Source of the DNA: Jaltomata sinuosa
Lineage: Eukaryota; Streptophyta; Magnoliopsida; Solanales; Solanaceae
Length of the DNA stretch: 64,000 nucleotides
Assembly (NCBI GenBank): GCA_003996215.1
Contig: QJPP01001540.1
Location: forward strand, 1 to 64,000
Direction of reading: 5' to 3'
Positions 34,838 through 46,375 of this stretch are shown piece by piece. The notes below the pieces were generated by a model. That model saw nothing but the letters and a program-made list of their open reading frames with translations, was not told the DNA's origin and ran no database searches. A program made the position numbers and the translations under genes. Every line of letters starts with the position of its first letter. The first letter of the stretch is position 1.

Positions 34838-36821
34838 TTTCCCTCCTCCTCCAGTTTAGATTGAGTCACCTTAGGGAGCCCCCTCAAACTTATCTCTTGT
34901 TTTGATGCACTGATGGCCCTACCCTACTTTAGTTGGGGGTGGTGTAGTTGGGGGTGGTGTGTTAGACCGCACTCTATCTATCTTAGCTTACTTTATTGTT
35001 GGATATTATTATGCCCTTACTTGGCGTGTTTCGTTTATTTGGATATTATTGTGCACTTATTGGGTGTGTTTGGTGATATATGCCCTTGTCGGGTTTTAGA
35101 GTTGCTCTAAAGAAAGTTGATGGTTTAATTCTTTAGTTTAATTCACTTTTAGTTTTGTTAGTTCTTTTGCAGTTTGTTTTCTTGGAGGTTTTTGAGCCAG
35201 GGGAAGTCTGAGTACCCAGTAGGCTAAATCAAACTTGCCTTGTGTGTTGGGATTTTTATGTTGGTGAAATCTGAGTAGCCATATCGATTTAGATAGATGA
35301 ATTGGCCCAATGATAGACTGAATGATGTCATTCTTATGGGCAAATCATCATCTTTTGAGATATTGGGGAGCTTTGACTTGTTTGGTACTAATGGAGTTAG
35401 TCTTGCACACTAAGTGAAATAGGCATACCCTTCTGAATTTTTTTTGTGAAAAGTGCATGGAAAATAATGATTTTTGTGAAGTAAATTGCTCCCGGTTGTT
35501 CAATCGTTTGATAACCAGAGTCATTCTTTGATAAATGATCACTATGAGACAACTCCTTTATTCTTTTTGTGACTCTGAACGCATTAGGTATGATAATTTG
35601 GAAGTGTAGAATGTGGCTCTATTTTTTCTTGTTTGGGAAGTGAAATTGATCCTTCTGGATTGATTCGCATGCCATGTGTGGTGAGGTTTAGTGGAATAAT
35701 TCTTGTGCTCGCTTGTGTTAACTAGAACTTGCCTTGTTAGTTGTTCAATGCTAGTATCAATTGTGTTGGTTGGAGAAATGATCTTAGGCCTTCTTTGTGA
35801 TTGTTGAAGCCTACTTACCCTTAAAAATCCTACCATTGCACTTAAATTGTATCATTAGTCACCCCTCTTGAGCCTAATACCTCTTCTTTGGAAACCTCGT
35901 TACAAGCCTTGAACCATTTTGAAAATAAGTCCCTCTCTTGAACCCATCCCTCCTTGAACTTTACAAGTGTGAAATTAAGGCTAAAAGCCTAAATTTGGGG
36001 GTTGACAAAACGTACCTTGGAGGAATGCTAAATAAGCTTATCTTGGTTTGTTGGTCAAATCCTAAAAGAATTGTCAAAAGGAAGGAAGAATTCGAAAAAG
36101 AAAGCAAGGATGAAAGGAAAAAAGGAAAGTAAATAAAGGAAATGAACCCTCCAAGGTAAGTAGAATGATAAAAATTAGATCTTCAAATGAAATAAGTGAA
36201 ATGGTGCCTTGTGTTGAATGAAAATGAAAAGAAATGACTTTTGTTTCAATTTGAAAAAGTTATGTGGAGTTCAAGGAGGATGTAGTCACTTAAACCTAAA
36301 TGTGTATCCTACCCTTCCCCGAGCCTACATTACAAGCTTATAAAAGTCCTTTGAGATCTCCGACCAATTAATTTTTAGGTGGTGGCAAATGAAAATAAGG
36401 GCAAGCTTATGGTTTGACATATGTTGGTACTTGAAATTCTTTGTGAGTGTGTGTTTTGGGACATTCGTTCTTGTGAGGGCATGTAAATTAGGATACTCGG
36501 TGATGTTGATAAATTCCGAAAATGAGTCAAATGAGCATGTTGAGTAAACTAGTGGTTTTGAGTCATTTCTTGAAGATTGGTTGTTGTCACTTGGTTGTTC
36601 TTGTAGTCCCATTTCATCCTTGAATTGTGTTTTGAATAGAGGGGAATGCTTAGATTAAGTTATCATGTGATTGACTAATCATTAGTACCAACCGAAGTCA
36701 TGCTTGGTTCTTGAAATGGGTTTCCTTGGCTTATGGTATTGTCATTGCACTTGTATGTATGTCTCTTAAATTAGAATTTTTGAGTTGCTTGAGCAAAAGA
36801 AATAGTTCAAGTTTGGGGGTT
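34838..36821 (+). other. NA-1 3' spacer and polypurine tract
   Basis: AT-rich, no gene. Two AAGTCTGAGTA-type phrases (about 35205 and 35267) echo the ATH-2 modules but lack the hairpin. GTTTGGGGGT (36811-36820) directly before the 3' LTR is the probable polypurine tract. Confidence 0.55.
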
Positions 36822-38121
36822 TGATAAGCCGGTATTCTACCTACTTAATTAGCTTTTAATCTTAGTCTTTTGCTAGTATTAAGTGGGAAAATAGTGCAAT
36901 TGACATGGATTACTTTTATGTTGCAGGTTTCTGTGTTTAGAAGTATTCGGGAAAAAATTGGATGAAAACAAGTCAAAATAAAGCTATTCGGAGAAGCAAT
37001 TAATTGGAAGCTGAATATGCCTATGCGCACACGGTGTCCCACACACACACGCGATGGTCACTCAAATAAAAGATCCGCGCATGCACTGAATCAACCACAT
37101 ATGTGAAGATCAACCAGACGATGACACTTCATGTACGCGATGAACCTTCCGCGTAAGCAAAGAAGGAAAGCATCAGTAGGGAAGACTTGGAAATTCACAC
37201 TTTTGGAAACCCCAATCCACACAAAACACTTCTCAGCCATCTTGGAAGCTATCCTTGGTAATTTTCACAACTTTTGGCAAGCTTGGAGAGCAAGTTCATC
37301 ACCCTACACCATAGGAGTGAAGATTTGGATGATGTCTATTGTAAAATTCTTAAATTCCATTCTTCAACTCTTGTTGTTAATTGATAAATCGTAGGTGTAG
37401 TTGTTGAATTAAGATTTGAGTATTGAATTCTTATCTTGTTCTTTATCTTGATTAAATTGTATGGCTCTATTGAATCTTTCATGCTTTAATCACATATTTG
37501 ATGGTTGCAAATATTGACTTAGCATACTAATTATTTTCTTACTTGTGAGAGGAGTTTTTAAATTTGGGAAGGTTCATTAGTCGAGATTTGGGGTTTCCAC
37601 TCTAGATCAAGGCTAGATATAGTTTGATTGCCGAAAACTCCCAATCTAAGAGTTGGGGTTAGAAATAGACCAACTTACCCAAGATAAATAGGTTGGTCTA
37701 TTGCTACTTGTGGTTGTTCTAGAGGACGCGCGAGATATATGCTTTACAGGTCGAAAGATGGTTGAGCATACCCCTAACCAAGGCTACCTATGCATTAATT
37801 GGGTGTAAGTCTTGTGAATTGAATTCCCATTCCCAATTTTCCCTTGTTGACCTTGTTTGGTGAAAGCAAGGTAAAAGCCATTGATCAAATCTATCTTTTA
37901 TTTGATTTTACTTTATCCTTTCTTTTCGTTTAAAACCCCCCTATTATTATCTTTCCTTTTTGCTCTTTGAACTCCAATAAGTTGCTTAGATTCTATATTA
38001 GCTCAACCGCGATTACATTGTTATCTGTGGAACTGACCTCGACTCTGATTGAGAATATAAATGTGTTTTGCTTAGCAATCACCGATACCTTTATCTTCGA
38101 GAGTACGTTTGAGCGTTATCA
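36822..38121 (+). repeat. NA-1 3' LTR (1300 bp)
   Basis: TGATAAGCCGG... to GCGTTATCA. Same length as the 5' LTR within one base, with scattered substitutions. CpG words lie at about 37023-37155. Confidence 0.88.
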
Positions 38122-38742
38122 GAATCAAGGTTGGAATAGAGATAGAGATGACAACTACAAATGTTTTGGCTATATTGACAGGAGCAGGGGTAGAGACAGG
38201 GATGGTGACTAGAACAAGGGAGATGGCTACAAGAATGATAGAAGCAGCCTATATGTCCCTCCTGATAACCGTGAAGCAGGATCTGAGCATCCTATAGTCA
38301 AAGAGATGTTGGCCAAGGTATTGTAGAAGGTGGATTCGACTGATGGTAATTTGAAGGAGATGCGTGCTGACATTGCAGGCATGAATCATAAAGTAGAGTC
38401 ACATGCCATGGCCATCAAGCAAATCGAGCAATAGTTCAATCAGATGTCTATGACTTTGAGTCCGCGTCAGAAGGGTACACTTCCTAGTAATACAGTCCAG
38501 AATCTGAAAAATGATAGGCAATGCATGGTGGTGACAACTCAAAGCAAGAAACAAACTATTGATCCTCCTATTCCTATAGTTGTTGATGAGCCGGCCGAGC
38601 CTAAAAAAGATGATCTGAGATTGTGGTCGATTAAGAGAATGGGTGGCAATGAAAGTCTGATTGAGAAGAAGTCCATAGATGCCAAAGAGAAGAACAAAGA
38701 GGCTCCACAGGTCTTGAACCTCCTCCACCTTACCCACAAATA
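38122..38742 (+). pseudogene. ATH-2 gag, C-terminal part
   Basis: Resumes the gag reading after NA-1 with a basic region rich in Asn, Arg and Asp, where Athila gags carry similar low-complexity sequence. Then YVPP..R and an alpha-helical stretch (about 38300-38440), and a linker with SPRQKGTLPSNT (38459-38494). Stops lie near 38211, 38323 and 38432. Confidence 0.7.
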
Positions 38743-39716
38743 TTGATCAAGAAGGCTGAGGAAGGTAAATATTGCAAGTTCATCTCTATGCTGAAACAAC
38801 TTTCAGTGAATATTCCTTTGGTTGAAGCATTGGAGCAGATGCCTAGGTATGCAAAGTTCATGAAGGATCTTTTCACAATGAAGAGAACTGTGAGTTTTGA
38901 GCTAGCTGATAATTTGCACCATTGTAGTGCAATAACATCCCATTCTCTAGTGCAGAAAAAGAAAGATCCTGGAGCTTTCCCTATTTCTTGCACTATTGGA
39001 GCATTCTGTGATCTGGGTGCTAGTATTAATCTGATACAACTAGCAGTGTTCAAATAGTTGGGCATAGGAGCTCCTAAACTAACTATAATGCGGCTTCTCA
39101 TGGCAGATCGCACAGTGAAAAGGCCAGTGGGGATTCTCTATAATGTACTTGTGAAAGTTGACACTTTCATCTTTTATGCAAAATTTGTGATCCTTGACTG
39201 TGAGGTAGATTTTCAGGTTCCCATCATCTTGGGATGCCCATTCCTTGCCACCAGACTCGATTTAGTTGACTTATAGACAGGGCAGATGAAATTTAGACTT
39301 AATAATGAGGTAGTAACTTTCAATGTCTTCCAGTATATCAAACATCATGATTACATGCGCGTAGTATCAATTATAGATGTGGTTGATGAGGAGCAACTAG
39401 TAGTGCCTGTTGAAGAAAGACTTGGTGTTGAAGCGCTTGCAGTGGTTATTATGAATTTCAACGGAGAGGATATTGATGAGTATGATGATATGGTAGAAGT
39501 ACTTGACTGTATGGGGTCGTATACTTATGCTCTAAAGAAGCTTGATTTGGACCTAAAAAAATATACCCCACTAGCTAGACCAACTATCCTCCACTCTTGG
39601 AGCTTAAAGCACTTGCTTCCCACCTCTGATATGTGTTCATAAAAGCTAATGACACTTTGCCAGTTATTATTGCTGCAGACTTAGAGGAATGGTAGGTTGA
39701 AGCTCTAGTTTATATT
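38743..39716 (+). pseudogene. ATH-2 protease region
   Basis: Retropepsin region of the Athila polyprotein. The active-site block DLGASINL is intact (Asp codon 39010-39012), followed by MRLLMADRTVKRP and the IILGCPFLAT block (about 39220-39255). Stops at 39055 and 39274 separate otherwise in-frame pieces. Upstream (38743-38990) is the conserved gag-protease linker. Confidence 0.82.
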
Positions 39717-41330
39717 ATGAGAAAGTTCAAGAGGGCTATTGGTTGGTCCATTGCTGACATTATTGGGATTCCGCCTGGAATTTGCATGCAAAAAATTCAG
39801 CTCGAGCCAGATTGCATTTCGAGTATTGAGCAACAGCGTAGGTTGAATCAGCCTATACAAGAGGATGTCAAGAAGGAGATCATAAAGTGGCTAGATACAA
39901 GCGTGGTTTACCATATTACAGACATCAAGTGGGTGAGACCGGTTTAGTATGTACCTAAAAAGGGTAGAATCACTATGGCCCCAAATGCTAAGAATGAGTT
40001 GATTTCGATAAGGCCAGTCATAGGTTGGCATGTGTGCATAGACTATATAAAGCTAAATGCTTCGTCCAAGAAAGACCATTTTCCAATGTCGTTCATGGAT
40101 CAGATATTAGACCACCTTGCTGATAGAGGATTGTATTGTTTTCTTGATGGGTATTCAGGATACAATCAGATCTTGATTGCTCTTGAAGACCAAGAGAAAA
40201 CCACTTTCACTTGTCCATATGGGATGTTTGCTTTCACAAGGATTCCATTTGGATTATGCAATGCACCAGCAACATTTCAGCGATGTATGATGTCAATCTT
40301 CTTAGATATGGTGGAAGACACTATTGAGGTGTTCATAGATGATTTTTCTATAGTAAGTGACTCTTTTGCTGATTGTTTGGCCTATCAGAGTTGTGTGCTG
40401 AAGAGATGTGAAGAATGCAACTTAGTGCTAAATTGGGATAAGTGTCACTTTATGGTCAAAGAGGGTATAATGCTTGGCCATCGAATCTCCAAGAAGTGTA
40501 TTGAGGTTGACAAGGCAAAGATAGAGGTGATTGAGAGATTGCCTCCTCCAGTCTTTGTGAAGGGTATCCGAAGCTTTCTGGGGCATGCTGGTTTCTATTG
40601 TAGGTTCATAAAGGACTTCTCTAAAATTGCACATCCATTGTGAAAGTTATTGGAGAAGGAAGTGAAGTTTGTTATTGATGATGCATGTCTAAAGGCATTT
40701 GAATGCCTTAAGCAAAAGTTGATCTCCGCGCCCATTATTGTCATGCCAAATTGGTCCTAGCCTTTGGAGGTTATGTGCAATAATAGTGGAGTGGTGCTAG
40801 GAGCAGTCCTAGGCCAATGACGTGAGAAGATTCTCCATCCCATCTACTACGCTAGCAAAGCACTTAATCCTGCTCAAAAGAACTATACCATGAAAGAACA
40901 AGAGCTTCTTGTTGTGGTCTTTGCATTCAAGAAGTTTAGATCCTATTTGCTTGGGACTAAGATAATTATGCACACTGACCATGCAGTTCTTAGGTACCTC
41001 ATGGCGAAGAAATATGCGAAGACGAGATTGATTAGATAGGTGTGCTGTTACAAGAATTTGACTTTGAGGTCAAGGACCAGAAGGGTACAGAAAATCAGGT
41101 TGCAGATCACTTGTCAAGATTAGAGGAAGAGGTGATGTTGAAGTTAACTGATGAGCTAGAGATTGACGATTATTTTCCCAGATAAGTAAGTATTGGTGGC
41201 CTCCCAAGATCTGATTCCATGGTTTGCAGACTTTTCCAACTATTTGGCAAGTGATTTGGTGCCTCCCGAAATGTCTGTCCACTAGCAAAGAAAGTTTATG
41301 TCTGATGTTAAGAAATTCTTCTAGGAGGAT
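39717..41330 (+). pseudogene. ATH-2 reverse transcriptase and RNase H
   Basis: RT starts about 39717 with KAIGWSIADI-like sequence (here KRAIGWSIADI). The main block 39975-40643 has CIDYIKLN, FLDGYSGYNQI, FGLCNAPATFQ and the FIDD catalytic box (Asp codons 40338-40343), then SFLGHAGFYCRFI. RNase H follows to about 41130 with breaks. Stops occur near 39945, 40640, 40758, 40818 and 41036. Motifs such as DGYSGYNQI separate it clearly from the TEK RT (DLRSGYHQ). Confidence 0.87.
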
Positions 41331-42466
41331 CCATTCTTATTTCATGTATGTGCTGATACTATGATTCAGAGATGGGTTTCTGAAGCTGAGATGATGGAGA
41401 TATTAGAGGCTTGCCATTCATCCCCTATTGGGGGGCATGATAGTGGTATCCGGACAGCTCATAAGATCTTACAATGCGGCTACTACTGGACCTACCCTCC
41501 ACAAGGATGCCCATGATTTTGCTTAGGCTTCCAGTCGATGTCATAGGGAAGGAGGCATATCAAGGAAGAATGAGCTTCCTCTCTATCCCATCCTTGTGAT
41601 TGAACTATTTGATGTATGAGGTATTGATTTCATGGGTCCATTTATGAGTTCAAATGGAATGAAATATATATTTGTGGTTGTTGACTATGTGTCCAAGTGG
41701 GTGGAGGTGGTTGTGCTTCCCAATAATAAAGGCAAGAGTGTCATAACGTTCTTGGAGAAGAATATCTTTTCTAGATTTGGTACACCACAGGCGATTATTA
41801 GTGATGGAGGCTCTAACTTTTGCAATAAGTTGTTTCGCGCTTTACTTGAGAAGTATGGAGTGAAACACAAGGTTGCAACCCCCTATCATCCCCGGACTAG
41901 TGGGCAAGTTGAGGTTTTCAACCACGAGATCAAGTCAATCCTAGCGAAGACTGTGAATGAAAATAGAATGGATTGATCTAGGAAACTGGATGATGCTTTG
42001 TGGGTGTATCGTACTGCGTACAGGACACTAATAGGTATGTCATCATATCAGCTTGTGTTTGGAATGGCATGTCATCTACCGGTTGAGCTTGAGCATAAGT
42101 CTATGTGGGCACTGAAATAGTTGAATTTAAATTGGTCTGCAACATCATTTTAGCGGCTTGGTCAATTGAATGAGTTAGATGAGTTTTGCCTCAACGCCTA
42201 TGAAAGTTCAGCCTTGTACAAAGAAAATATGAAATTATATTATGATCGGAAGATTGAGAAGAGAGATTTTGCACCGGGTGATTTTGTCCTACTGTTCAAT
42301 TATAGACTGCGCTTGTTTCCTGGCAAGTTGAAGTCCAAGTGGATTGGACCATTCAAAGTGGTGCAAGTATTCCCACATGGTTCCATAGAGCTAAAAACCA
42401 TGAAGGAAAGAGATTCAAAGCGAATGGTTAGTATATCAAGGCATATTTGGGAACTGCAGATGAGCT
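41331..42466 (+). pseudogene. ATH-2 integrase
   Basis: The zinc-binding start (CHSSPIGG, about 41412) runs into a frameshift near 41490. The core has IDFMGP (Asp codon 41626-41628), IISDGGSNF with the second Asp, and GQVEVFN with the Glu, so the DDE triad is readable. Stops lie at 41977, 42118 and 42152. The C-terminal region (42166-42466) has YYDRKI, FAPGDFVLLFN and KSKWIGPFKV, as in Athila integrases. There is no chromodomain. Confidence 0.86.
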
Positions 42467-42486
42467 AAAAGGTATTGAAGTATGGA

Positions 42487-42744
42487 CCCTTGGTGAAGTC
42501 TGAGTAACCAAGTGACTTGCATCATGCCGCGATGTTAAATCAGGCACTACATGGGAGGCAACCCATAAGGGAAACTTGATAAAGTCTGAGTAGTCAAGTG
42601 ACCTGCGTCGTGCCGCGACGTTAAATCAAGCGTTGTATGGGAGGCAACCCATAAGGGAAACTTGATAAAATTTGAGTAGTTAACTGACCCGCGTCATGCC
42701 GCGACATTCAATCAAGCACTGCTTGGGAGGTAACCCAAGGTTAA
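42487..42744 (+). repeat. Three tandem 86-bp hairpin modules after ATH-2 pol
   Basis: Each module has AAGTCTGAGTARYCAAGTG (third copy AAATTTGAGTAGTTAACTG), then GTCRTGCCGCGAYRTTMAATC, then a hairpin with a 6-base loop: 42551-42566 (stem ATGGG/CCCAT), 42636-42653 (TATGGG/CCCATA) and 42722-42739 (CTTGGG/CCCAAG, loop AGGTAA). The hairpin cores are 86 bp apart. The array starts about 20 bp after the pol stop. Confidence 0.85.
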
Positions 42745-43935
42745 TGTTTGTTTTATGTGCAGGTGAAAAGAAAAGAATACCATTGCAGGAATCTCGAGGA
42801 ATCACGAATGGGTTCATGGTCCGTGAAAAGGTTCTACGGACCGTAGACCAACTCCTGGTTTCTGGAACAAAATTGACAGCCCTCTGATGGAACATACTAT
42901 GACTTAAAGGACGGTCTGTGCTTTCAAATGATGGACCATATACTCTGTCATCATTCCTGACAGCAGATAAGGCAAGCAATTAAAACCACGAGTGGGACTA
43001 TGGGTTGTCATTTCATTCGACAAATTATAGTTTGCACTCGTAAGTCCCAGGTACAGTACCAAAGCTGGGTCGCGGGTTGGCTAAAATTTTAAAATAATTA
43101 CATTTCTTCTTCTTCTCTCCTTCACCAAAGGCAAACCACCATTTTAAAAAGGAAAGAATCAAATTACTCCCTCTTTCATTCCCAATCCAACTCAAACTCC
43201 CCAAAAATTTCAACCAAAGTATTCCTACCTATTGCACGCACAAATTGATCACATCATTCCCTCCTCTGACAAGAAAAGAACTTGATCAAAAAGGGTAAGT
43301 TTTTGCCTTCCTCTAAGTTCTTTTTCTTAAATCAATTCGAGGTTAGGGTTCATGTTTTGACTTAAACTCGAAATTATAGAACCCTAGATGAATGTGTGAT
43401 AGATCTGTAGTGTAGAGTAGGCAAATTTTTTAGAAGATTAGTAGGTTTGTATTGATGGATTGATTGAATTGGTTAAAACTTAGGAAGGAGGGAGTTTTTG
43501 ATCGAAAATCAATTATTACTCAGTGATTATGAGTGAATCTATGGACCGTAATTCAGTTCACGGACCATAAATCCACACGTAAAATAGACCCCTCACCTGT
43601 TAGTTTCTGATGAATGAACCAGGAATCACAGGACAAATCATAGTTCTAACCTACGACCTTTCATATGACTCATGGTCTTTGGAACCAAATATCTAAAAAT
43701 TGGCAATTCACAGGATTAGAACCATGTCTCACATGATAGATCTGTGGTTCTAAACTATGGTTCATCAAGTGGGTCATAGTTTTTGTCACTTAGAATAGTG
43801 ACTAAAACCACAAATTGGTTCACGAGCCGTGGTATGATTCAACTGGTCATAGACAAATCCATGGATTGTGTCTACAACATCTGAGATTATGTTTTTCTTT
43901 GATAACCAATACTAACAAATTCACACGCAGGTACC
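42745..43935 (+). promoter_or_regulatory. ATH-2 accessory-gene leader with likely intron
   Basis: Holds two clusters of GGACCGTAG/CACGAG words (about 42795-43050 and 43535-43865), a C/T-rich leader (43100-43270), a donor-like AAGG|GTAAGTTTTT (cut after 43294) and an acceptor-like CACACGCAG|GTACC (cut after 43930), five bases before the ATG at 43936. This suggests a leader intron of about 636 bp. Whether transcription starts here or the gene is spliced from the genomic RNA cannot be told from sequence. Confidence 0.45.
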
Positions 43936-46263
43936 ATGCCTCCAAAGGAAACCCCAAGAAAGCTCACATCAGCAAAAAAAGAAGTCGTCATAAGAAAGAA
44001 TAGGCAACTTTAAGATGAGTCAGAGGAAAGTGGATCCGAGGAGGTATACACCATAGACTCTGATCCTGATGTAGTACCTCGGACCACTAGACAGAGAGAA
44101 AGAAATATACAGGCATATACCACCCATCCTCCATCTGAAGAGGGAGAGGGTGAGTCTGGTTCATCACCTCAGGGTAGCAGTACCAGTGAGTCTGATCCCG
44201 AAGAGGATACAACTTCGGGCAGCAAGAAAGATACAGCTTCAGGAAGCAAGAAAGATACAGGTTCAAGGTCAGCCTCAGAGAGTGCCATCACTAGTGCTAG
44301 TGAGAGTGCTAGAAAATCTAGCTCTAAAATTCCTAATACCACAGCAGCACAGCCGGATGAGACCATCCTCATTACCCCCACATTCAAATGCAAAAATCCC
44401 AGAGTGCGAGATAGAGTGAGATGGGCCATAAAGGGTACTTCCTAATTGTTTCATGATGGCTTGGCAGAGAAGGAAAAGGGGCACTTATGGAGAAGCATAT
44501 TTGAGGAAGTGGAGGTACGGTCGGCAGCTTTGAAAGACATGGAAAATATAAAAGAGCTATATGAGCACTATGGATTCCAGTGGATGAGTCAATCAGGTGG
44601 ACCTTACAATCCGATTATGGTCCGTGAATTTTATGCAACATATACAGCTACACTCCTAGACTCATGTGATAAAGGGAAAGATGTAAAAAAGATGCCACCA
44701 CTAAATAGTGTGGAAGTGCAAGGGATCCCAATTGATATCTTTGAAGCCACTATCCAGTGCTTTATCTATGGCCCTAAATACGTAGCACCGATCACTCAGC
44801 CAGACCTAGATGCACAACTAGAGTAGCACAGAGTTAAGAAAACACCTATTGGGTGGATTGCATTGGTGATTACTAACAAAAACCTGCTCTGGCTAACTGC
44901 CAAAACCTTGAGCATTACAAAGGCATCATTAAGTATGGCGGTAAAATTTTGGTGGTCCGTGGTACGATAACGGTTAGTCCTGACAGCTGCTGATAATACA
45001 TTGACTCTAGACCATGCAATTTTAGTTGCAGCCATTATATCCCGGTATGACATTATTATTGCCCGCATTATTGCGAAGGAACTCAAGGAGTGTGCTTTGC
45101 AGCCATCCACATCCCTCCCATTTCCTTGCCTCATACCCAATTATGCCAAGCAGTTGGGGTGCCTGAGATTGTGGGGGTTGATAAGACCTTATTGGCTTCA
45201 GGATTTTAGGACGTTTCCCTGATTTGGGATACGGCTAACCCTATGGCAAGGGGTCGATCCTATTCTGCTGCATCTGGAAGTACTATTTTTCCTAAGCCAA
45301 GAGGAGATGTGCCAAATGATGCTTTGGTTGTGTTTGATGATATTGCTTCTACCACTTCCACTCCTTCAGATGCTATACGTGGCCCATCTACTTCAGCTCA
45401 TTCTACACCATCCAGTGAGCTAGGTCCTTCCATCCTTTTCACTAGCGAGATTTATAGAAAGGTAGCTAAATCGGCGTTTCATGTGGATGAGCCTATTAAA
45501 CATTTCTCCAATTTCGTGAAACCATTGATCCTAAAATAGATAGCTAATGCCATTGAGCCCATTCAAAGTTTAATTGATAGGATAAACGACTGTTTGGACT
45601 GGATAGAGATTCGGGTGAATGACTGGCTTTGAAACTTGATAGTTCCGGACCTTACTTCCATTTTCACCAAGCTCTCAAAAGCTAGAGCTAATATTAATCC
45701 CATTAAAAAACAATCAATCCTGGTTATCCCACATATTCAGATTTCACCAATTGGGACTGAAGAGGATGACTCCTTCATTGATTTTCCCGCATATTCCCCT
45801 CCTCGCAAACTAGTCAAAAGTGCTCATGATACTATAAGGATGACAATAAGATTCCCAAAATCAAAAAGAAGAAAAAGAGGAAGAGCAGGGAAAAGGAAGT
45901 TTGCCAAGAGGATAATGAGTCAGCTTTGACACCAGGTCAGTTAGAAAATATACGGAAGAAAGAAGAGAGAAAGAGACTAAAAGCTGACACAAAAGAACTG
46001 AGCCAAACTATGAAAGTCTCACAAAAAGAGCACGAGGAGAGACTTGATGCTGAATTGATGAGCATTGCTGCTTTGAGAGATGACACTTCGTCGAGCTTGA
46101 CACCTTCAAGTGTGAATACTTCTGTAGACCCTATTGAGGGAGTGCCCATGTCGGGAAGAGAGAGTGTTGTTGATACCACTACCCAGGAAGCTACTTGTTC
46201 CACCATGGGCGCTGCACAAGCAGCCCCGACTACCACACCGGACTCCTGCGCTTATGCACTATA
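43936..46263 (+). pseudogene. ATH-2 accessory gene (putative plant transposon protein family)
   Basis: ATG at 43936 (MPPKETPRK). The first part is disordered, Ser/Glu-rich, with a duplicated GSKKDT. The domain follows at 44446-45222: WMSQSGGPYNPIMVREFYAT, then KFWWSVVR and a LDHAILVAAIISRYD block, all in one frame with stops at 44002, 44425, 44824 and 44971. Frame changes after 45222 lead to an Ala/Ser/Thr-rich linker and a strongly basic stretch (about 45856-45900, KKKKKRKSR) followed by a Lys/Glu-rich helix. The basic run could be a nuclear signal; function is unknown. Confidence 0.7.
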
Positions 46264-46375
46264 AGTATGTTCCCGCCTCCCTTGCAATTATGTTTTATTA
46301 GTGCGTTGGGGACAATGTACATCTTTTTTGGTAGGGTGGGGGCAGTTAGTTCATGTGTTTTTGATAGATGTTTTT

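Larger units (their letters stand above)
29593..38121 (+). mobile_element. NA-1: non-autonomous LTR retrotransposon with gag-like and accessory genes
   Basis: LTRs 29593-30891 and 36822-38121 (about 1.3 kb) with ends TGATAAG...TTATCA. Flanks are AAAAT (29588-29592) and, if the last LTR base is shared, AGAAT (38121-38125), one mismatch. The PBS is tRNA-Asp type. The internal 5.9 kb encodes a zinc-knuckle gag-like gene and an accessory gene like that of ATH-2, but no protease, RT, RNase H or integrase motif in any frame. It therefore relied on another element's enzymes, plausibly an Athila-type partner with the same primer. Confidence 0.85.

Noticed and set aside
34913..35110. 65-codon frame rich in Trp, Cys and Leu
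   Set aside because: Lies in NA-1 spacer after several stops; no start context or motif.
42551..42739. Hairpins as intrinsic transcription terminators
   Set aside because: This is eukaryotic DNA, there is no T-tract after the stems, and the loop is conserved, which points to another role.
43936..46263. Accessory gene as an envelope gene
   Set aside because: No signal peptide, transmembrane segment or fusion-like region is visible; the tail is basic and charged.
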